Positions 57,924-64,000 of a stretch of DNA of 64,000 nucleotides are shown piece by piece. The stretch is from contig JARWIR010000023.1 in assembly GCA_029959085.1 (NCBI GenBank), positions 8,321,860 to 8,385,859 of the forward strand, in the 5' to 3' direction. The number at the start of each line of letters is the position of its first letter. Position 1 is the stretch's first letter. The notes under the pieces are model-generated. The model made no database searches. It saw only the letters and a list, made by a program, of their open reading frames with translations, and was not told where the DNA came from. A program made the position numbers and the translations under genes. The stretch is from Nemophila menziesii. Lineage: Eukaryota; Streptophyta; Magnoliopsida; Boraginales; Hydrophyllaceae.

Positions 57924-58544
57924 GCTGACACATATGGATTTCGTTCGTTTATTATCCAAATATATATAATTAAGTATAAGTATTTTCTCTATCTATTAAT
58001 ATTTGTCACAATTTTCAAAAGTAAATATCTATAAATAGTTGTCTATGTAAAATATCAAAGAACTTTTTTATATTTTCTACCAATTTTATCCTTATTTAAT
58101 ATTCAAAAATTTATCATCATTAAATTTATTTACTTAGTTGGTTGAAGATAGCCAATAAAAATAAAAGAAATTAATTTTTTTATAATATGCATAAAAATAG
58201 TATAACAAACATTCATGGACAAGAGATTATATAAATAAAGTCAACCAATTCCTAAGAATTAATAGTTATCTTGTATTGACAAAAAAAAAATAGTTATCTT
58301 GTAAAAAGACGGTTCACTGGGGCAACGAGAAATTAAATTTAATATAACTTTTGTTTAATAAACTAGTCAACAATATAGTTATAGAGTCTAATTTTCAAAA
58401 GTCAAAATAATACTTTCTCCATATATTTTTATTTTTTTTATTTTTTAGCGGCACAAAAATATAAAAAGAAATTAAATATGTTTTCTCTTTATTATATTGT
58501 TATTTATTTATTAAATATAAAATAATATATTACAATGACTAAGA
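57924..58544. other. AT-rich spacer
   Basis: Sequences such as TATTTTCTCTATCTATTAATATTTGTC (57975) and TACTTTCTCCATATAT (58408) recall MITE ends, but matching opposite ends were not found. Confidence 0.4.
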
Positions 58545-59120
58545 AATAATTATAAGGTTTTTGAACTAAGCAAGGATGATTTACAAGTGATATAAGGGTG
58601 TATTTATAGGTGTTTAGAAGAACTAATTCGTTTTCTTGAGGAAGAGATAAAGTATTGGACTCCTAGCCCAACTCAAATTCGTATGGAAATAAAGATAAAC
58701 ACTGCTGGACCGTTTTGAGCATATCTTCTTCGTTATTGGTCGGTTTGAGCTCCATAAGATACCAAAAGAATCGTGACAGAATTATCTGTCCTTATGAAAG
58801 GAAATTACCAAAATCGGCCTATTTCTTAGGTAAAATAGCACATCTTTAGACGTGTATGCAGAATCCCAGATTTAGGCAGCTTTTCCTTTTCCATCTTTTT
58901 AGCTTTTGTTTCCTTATCTCCAATTACCATGCTAATTTCTTTCCATAAGTTGTAGTCTTTGACTTGGACTCTAATTAATTTCCATAATTATCTTTAAAGC
59001 TTCACACTAAAATAAACAATTAAACCCAATATGCTCTAAAAATAATAATTCAATGACTTCTAAAAAACTAAAAATGATGTCTCATCTTAACATCAATCTA
59101 TCACAAATAAGGAGACATCA
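58545..59120 (-). repeat. 3' LTR of element E, truncated
   Basis: It ends AAGGAGACATCA at the polypurine tract and has the 46-nt terminal stem-loop (59075-59120). The GGGTGTATTTATAGGTGTT text near 58585 parallels the element C LTR near 48808. The remaining ~1 kb expected is missing. Confidence 0.7.
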
Positions 59121-60706
59121 AGACCCCCAACTCAAAGTTGTATCGTCCCGATAAAATAAAAGATAAAAACAAAGGGAAGTCTATAAATACACACTTATAA
59201 AATTCTCAACACAATGGGAAAAACATAACAGAATATATAGAATAAACCTAAAGCACATAACTCAGAAAATTTCATGCAATAATGTTCATAAATTACATAC
59301 ATGTACACTTCTCATATCCACAGTCAACACGGCTTGAAATCAAGATCAGATTAGTTTCGCAATGTAAGAAGGATTGGGACTTTACTCAGTTCCCCAATAG
59401 AGTTATAGATTGTTCATCAAACCTCACTAGTACTCCAAGATCCACTCAACTAATCTCTAATGGCTCAATCACTTCTCAATTACATAGCAAAGAATCACAA
59501 GGTCTTTAAGGTTGTAATTTAGGCTTAGGGACGGTATGATAGTATATTTGGATAATTTGGAGTGAGCTTTTGGCTCTCTCCTCAATAGCCATCAACGAAT
59601 CGCCCTAGAGCTTGAGTTACTCTCATAAAACGTTTCTCACTCAACCCAATGAATTCCTTGATGCACAATTTAGCATCCCCAATACCCTAATTAAAGCTTA
59701 AGATGTTCACATAAAAATCCACTTTGCCGGTCCGAATATATATATTTTCTCTTCTTTTCAAATCAATTTTTTGTATAGCTATGATTCTCTTTTTAATGTT
59801 GAGATACCACGCTAATTGCTCATATATATATTTCTCTTAATGCCCTTGTTGGCAATTTTAGCTCGAAGCTTCTTTTTTATTTACTATTACCCCGGCAAAG
59901 GGTTACAATAAAAATATGTGAATCATCATCAATATAAGCACAAAGCACAATTAATAAGTTCAAAAATCCCAACATAACAATTCCCATAATGGTGAACCCA
60001 CCACCCCAAACTCAAGCTCTAAAAAATTTTTCTATGCATCGCGATTCGAGTGCTGGTCATATGGAAAAGTCCTATAATCTAAAGGATATGGCTTATAATG
60101 TGTTTCAATAAAAAGCTTTAGAAAGCCTAGAAGGGGCTGAGAAGGATATAGCATATAAAATCAAAAATCACAAGGTGAGAAGATATAAAAAGGCTTCAAA
60201 GGCTTCAAAATATGAAAGAACCGCCTTGATCACTTTCTACACTATGTAATTTCGTTATTTTCTTACCTCTAGCACATTCATCAAATGGTTTGTCAACTAG
60301 CTTAGATCTCACGGCCTACACACTTCTCAAGGTTCCCTGAGATCGAACATACTTTCTATCGCATTGCTCACTAATCTTTTCTTTACTATCAACGTGTATT
60401 TTCCTGCAAATACTCAAAGCATACACATACATAGCTCATAAACATATTACTTTCTATCATTAATTCACTGAGCTTATGCTTTCAAGCTATTAAACACACT
60501 CTACATCTAATTCCCATGTATCAAAAATTTTAATTTCTACCTAAAAATAGAAAAATGGAGATGAGAGACAACGAATCCCCACACCCCCAACTCAAAAATG
60601 AGCTGTGTCCCCACGACTCGAAAAGGACTCGAAAAACAGAAATTAAAATTAGCAGATAAAAGCATTTACATAAATGGTAAGGAAGAAAGAGAACATACTC
60701 TCGAGG
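59121..60706 (-). other. Polypurine tract and 3' untranslated region of element E
   Basis: The tract CCCCCAACTC lies at 59124-59133. Related motifs are at 60004-60013 and 60584-60593. The block GAGTGAGCTTTTGGCTCTCTCCTCA near 59560 is shared with A and B. No coding sequence. Confidence 0.75.
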
Positions 60707-61912
60707 TTATTGCCTCGCATCATTGATATCCAAGGTAGGAATTGCTGGACCTTTCGTTAATTTCTCAAGGAGTTTCATGATGTGCACTTGATTAGCATTG
60801 ATTTGTGCCACATCATTGACTAAGGAAGTTTGAGCTGCTTCGAATTTCGTTAATCGCTCCTCCATCTTCTCTTGCCAAGTTTGCTCCTTTTCTTCTTTCG
60901 AGACTTGAGTAGAACCCGCTCTTCGAAAGATATCCTTGATCCAAGCATTATCAATATAACTCCCTTTAAATTCGAGTTTCTCTTCTTCACCCAATGTAAC
61001 ATTCGCTTTTCGCACAAGACACGTGATCATGGTAGGAAATTTAATGTTATAAACCGATTTAGGAGAGACCGAAAATCGCATCACCTCCTCATAGATCAAC
61101 TATGCCACATCAACTTCTTCTCCTCTCAAAATACAATCCAAAAGTAAAGCGTACTTCATCGTCACATCCAAAGTTTGTGTGTTTCCGAAGATATTAGGAA
61201 TCAGGAAATTGTGCCAAATTCTAGCATCCGGTTGAAGATATTTGTAAGGCCAAGGTGCCTTCAATTCTCCCTTATGTGATTGCACTTTCTCCTTGTCTAA
61301 AACATGCTCAAAAAGTAATTCCTCATCAAATATTTTTCGTTTAGCAACCGCTTCTTCAAATTTGCAACAACCTTTCAATTTCTTAAACTTGAAGTGGTTT
61401 CTAATCTCATCAACTGTGAAATGAACTAGCTTTCCTCTAATCGGAACACAACCTTTACTATCTTGGCTAAAGAGGCCTAAATAGAATTCCAAAACTAACT
61501 CATGACATAATTCAGAACGGCTTACCATGAACGTAGACCAACCCAATTTCTCACCAAGCTCTAAGAATCTCTTGTATTCTCCATCTTCAACTTCTTCCTT
61601 GAATACTTTCTCATAAGCAAAAGGTAGCTCTTTTAACTGTTTCTCTGCAGAAGCCTTCAGGGCCCTTGAAGTGTCTTCTTTCTCTTTGGGTATAAGACTT
61701 TGTGGAGGTTGTGTTTTCTCCTTTGCATAATAGTAAAGCTTTTTACCATTACGATCAAACAAAGGTATTCCACTCCTTTCAACTTTATCTTTACCTCTTG
61801 ATTTAGAACTAGAACCTTTGTCAATTGATTTCTTCTTGATTAAATCCAATCCCTTGTTGCTCTTCACCTCCCTCTTGTTAGATAAAATTGTTGTTCTATT
61901 AGTCATCCTCAA
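60707..61912 (-). pseudogene. ORF2 of element E, interrupted by one in-frame stop
   Basis: About 400 codons in a single frame. Residues 1-270 start MRMTNRTTILSNKREVKSNK and include LGEKLGWSTF, LVLEFYLGLF, KLVHFTVDEIRNHF and DARIWHNFLIPNIFGN, matching the central domain of ORF2 in A. A TAG at 61100-61102 follows EEVDVA. The frame then resumes with LIYEEVMRFSV, equivalent to VIYDTIMEFAR of A, and ends in a coiled-coil (MEERLTKFEAAQTSLVNDV). A single C-to-T change from CAG would explain the stop. As in A, the start is preceded by a CCCCCAACTC motif (61917). Confidence 0.8.
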
Positions 61913-61926
61913 TTAACCCCCAACTC

Positions 61927-62890
61927 AAAGCTTTAGCAACCCTTGAAATTTGAACTTGTGAATTATTGGTTGAACAAGCTTGATTTGGCCTAGGATAGGT
62001 GAATTGGTGATGAATCTCTATGTGGGTGAGGTGGATTTGTAATGGATTGGCTTGGATTTAAGAAATTGTAGGATGAATTTTGAAAATTTGGCTCTTTGAT
62101 TCTTCCATTTGAATGGATTTGGTGATGATTGGGTGTTTGAATCTCTCTTGTAATGATGTGGAGAGAAGATTTGATGTGTTTTTCTTGATGATTGGGTAGT
62201 GTTTTGGTGATTGGTGAAGGTTTTGATGAGCTTCAATGGAGTTAGGAGAGTTTTGGAGAAGAGAAAGAGGCTTTGGGTTTATGAAATTCGGAATTAAAAG
62301 CTCAATACCTCTTTTATAACTTGAAACCCTTTCTTTTCTCTCTCTGCGGCTCGTGCGGACCATGGTGCGGACCATGGGGTGTACCGCGGGGTAGTCCGCG
62401 ACATCTGATGGTCGACTTTTTTTACCCACTGGATAATACCCGTGGTACAACCCCGTGGCACGTGTTTTTGCTCTCCGGACCATGGCGCGGTGTACCGCGG
62501 GGGTAGTCCGCGGCTTCTACGTCAAAATACCCGTGGACCTACCCCGTGGCACGTGTTGACCTACGGACCAGGGCACGGTGCATGGGGTAGTCCGCGGGGC
62601 AATTCTTCTTGGTTTCTGGACAAGACCCGTGGCTCCACCCGCGGTACGGGTTTTGACCCTGCGGTGCATACCTGCGGACTAGGGGTAGTCCGCGGGGTCA
62701 TTCCTTCGCTCGGAAAAAATTTCCTCGCGCCAAAAACACTAATACCTTTCTCAAATATGCATTATCAAATAAAAACAACTAAACTAAACATAAATAAAAA
62801 ACGTGAAAGACATGAAAACTAAAAAAAACTACGGGTTGTCTCCCGTACAACACTTTTGTTTAACGTCTTTCAAAGTTAGACGTGTTACCT
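61927..62890. other. Inter-ORF region of element E
   Basis: Non-coding region between ORF2 and the integrase remnant, containing the GC-rich array at 62338-62705. The plus- and minus-strand frames through it appear to be composition artefacts. Confidence 0.6.
62338..62705. repeat. GC-rich palindromic tandem array downstream of pol (E)
   Basis: GTAGTCCGCG recurs at 62391, 62503, 62587 and 62685. ACCCCGTGGCACGTGTT-type units recur at about 62453, 62541 and (degenerate) 62635, giving an imperfect unit of 84-112 bases. Palindromic cores include CCGCGG and CCATGG. It is unrelated in sequence to the arrays of A and D but lies in the same slot. Confidence 0.85.
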
Positions 62891-62893
62891 CTG

Positions 62894-64000
62894 TCAAGAT
62901 TTGCGAATATAGCCTCCCCAACAACGAGTAAGGCTATGAACGTCCACTAATCTGCGCTTGACCCCAGTTTTGGGGCGAATTTCTATCACCTTGGCTGAAA
63001 CAACCTTAGTGACAATGAATGGTCCCATCCACAAATCCTTGAAACTTCGTGGCCTATTCTCGCGTTTGTGAGCTTTCCATAGAACTTCATGGCCAACCCC
63101 AAACTCAATGTTTGGCTCAGTATCCACAGGCTTTAAGTGGATCTTCTCAGGAGGGACTTTGTGATGTGAAAGGCTGTGGATGACAGGAACGGTGGGATCT
63201 AACTTCCTCGGTTTCTTACCCAAGTCATAGAAGGTCTCAGATACATTCTTTGCATGAAGGGTGATGGTCCCTTCTTGGAAGTTGATGACACTTTGACTTG
63301 TGGCCATGAAAGGCCGTCCAAGTATGATTGGAACCTGCTTATCTGCATCAAACTCAAGAATAACAAAGTCAGTAGGGATGGCGATATTACCTGCACGGAC
63401 TAAGACGTCTTCCACTGTTCACCATGTCCTTTTAACTGAGTTGTCAATAAACTGCAACTTCACTGGAGTTTTCTCTGATTTCTGAAGTCCAGGTCTCTCG
63501 AACATGGACTTAGGCATAAGATTCACACCAGAACCCACATCGTACATAGCTTTCACCTTGAGCATACCATGTAATTTAATAGGAAGGTTGAAACTTCCCG
63601 GATCTTTAAGCTTTGTTGGTAGCTCTCTTTCACTTCTTCTTGACACCCTCAGGTTCTCTCTTGGGATCTCTACACTCGCCTCTTTCTCAGGAAAAACTTG
63701 CGTAAAAACTTGTTGCGGTGTAAGCCCTTTCTTTGCGATCTTAAGCATTTGGGCATTGATATTTTCAGGTTGGTATGCCTCTACAAATGTCTTGAGTACA
63801 GTGTCATCTTTAGGATTTGTATCATGAATAGTTGATGACACTGTTTGGACAATAGGTGGCGATTCCACCTTCTCTTCTTCTTTCTCTTCATGCACAGAAG
63901 GTGCAACTTCATCTTCGACTTTTGATTCCTCCTTTGAGGCTTCTTTCTCTTTCTCTTTAGCCAGCTCAGCTGCATAGTCTACTACCGATCGAATCTCCTC
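62894..64000 (-). pseudogene. Protease joined to integrase C-terminus; RT, RNase H and integrase core missing (E)
   Basis: The minus-strand frame enters from beyond the window through a Glu/Lys-rich linker. It then shows an aspartic protease region: LPTKLKDPGSFNLPIKL, active-site-like MYDVGSGVNLMPKSMF, and [18 protein letters not shown] (compare [18 protein letters not shown] in A). One TGA stop at 63419-63421 interrupts it. Soon after the protease the frame continues without a break into an integrase C-terminal domain (GVGHEVLWKAHKRENRP, LWMGPFIVTKV, VDVHSL) ending at 62894. About 900 residues present in A are absent. The reading frame across the junction is open, so the fused form may have been translated before decay. 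Confidence 0.8.

Larger units (their letters stand above)
58545..64000 (-). mobile_element. RT-less Athila-like element E (runs off the window)
   Basis: Reading right to left: protease, a remnant of the integrase C-terminus, a palindromic array, ORF2, an untranslated region, a polypurine tract and part of an LTR. The order matches element A, but reverse transcriptase, RNase H and the integrase core are absent between protease and integrase end. The 5' part lies beyond 64000. The LTR is truncated at its left end. Confidence 0.8.

Noticed and set aside
57975..58425. Stowaway-like MITE
   Set aside because: Two left-end-like motifs occur in the same orientation, but no inverted partner or TA pair could be matched.
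62321..62822. Plus-strand frames of 61 and 126 codons in element E
   Set aside because: They lie over the GC-rich palindromic array and encode Gly/Pro/Arg/Trp-rich repeats; composition artefact.

Overview
This is a nuclear plant (most likely eudicot) window that is almost entirely transposon-derived. The grounds are Athila-type Ty3/gypsy retrotransposons with tRNA-Asp-like primer sites, plant-type L1 LINEs carrying a C-terminal RNase H, tRNA-derived SINEs, Stowaway-like MITEs, Mutator-like (MULE) coding remnants, and a mitochondrial insert with group II intron and nad2/cob sequence. I cannot name the species. I see no complete, convincingly intact host gene.

Layout. 1-5.2 kb: 3' half of a decayed Athila-like element (D1, + strand). 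5.2-11.4 kb: two decayed LINEs separated by a MITE. 11.5-15.2 kb: a dispersed repeat carrying a cyclic-nucleotide-gated-channel exon, then a LINE 3' end and AT-rich DNA. 15.2-16.0 kb: a three-copy ~190-bp tandem repeat followed by an inverted-repeat block. 16.6-18.0 kb: mitochondrial DNA (group II intron domain V, last nad2 exon, central cob). 18.4-20.4 kb: a LINE fragment and a minus-strand MULE N-terminal pseudogene. 20.0-23.0 kb: a 1,509-bp tandem duplication spanning the start of that gene and a divergent promoter. 23.2-24.0 kb: the first exons of an unrecognised plus-strand gene. 26.1-30.7 kb: a deletion-derivative Athila element (B). 30.7-34.5 kb: D2, a second copy of the D1 family. 34.5-49.6 kb: an Athila element (C) whose LTR is split by a young, nearly complete 12.7-kb Athila element (A, 35297-48012, target duplication AGGAC). 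49.6-58.5 kb: minisatellites, an inverted-repeat block with a 32-bp hairpin minisatellite, a candidate solo LTR, a coiled-coil pseudogene and a SINE with a 16-bp target duplication. 58.5-64 kb: element E, an Athila relative that keeps protease and ORF2 but lacks reverse transcriptase, RNase H and the integrase core.

How the parts relate. Element A is the only source of nearly complete machinery: Gag, aspartic protease, reverse transcriptase, RNase H and DD35E integrase in one reading line, plus a separate ORF2. A one-base frameshift in gag disables it as written. B, C, D and E look like relatives, each missing different parts. All share LTR-end architecture: a 46-nt terminal stem-loop, the adjacent polypurine tract and, where visible, the tRNA-Asp-type primer site. 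Three families also carry unrelated palindromic tandem arrays at the same place, just downstream of pol.

The most noteworthy observations are the fixed 46-nt terminal stem-loop of the LTRs, repeated internal polypurine-tract-like motifs, the positionally conserved palindromic arrays, the RT-less element E, and lesions shared by D1 and D2.
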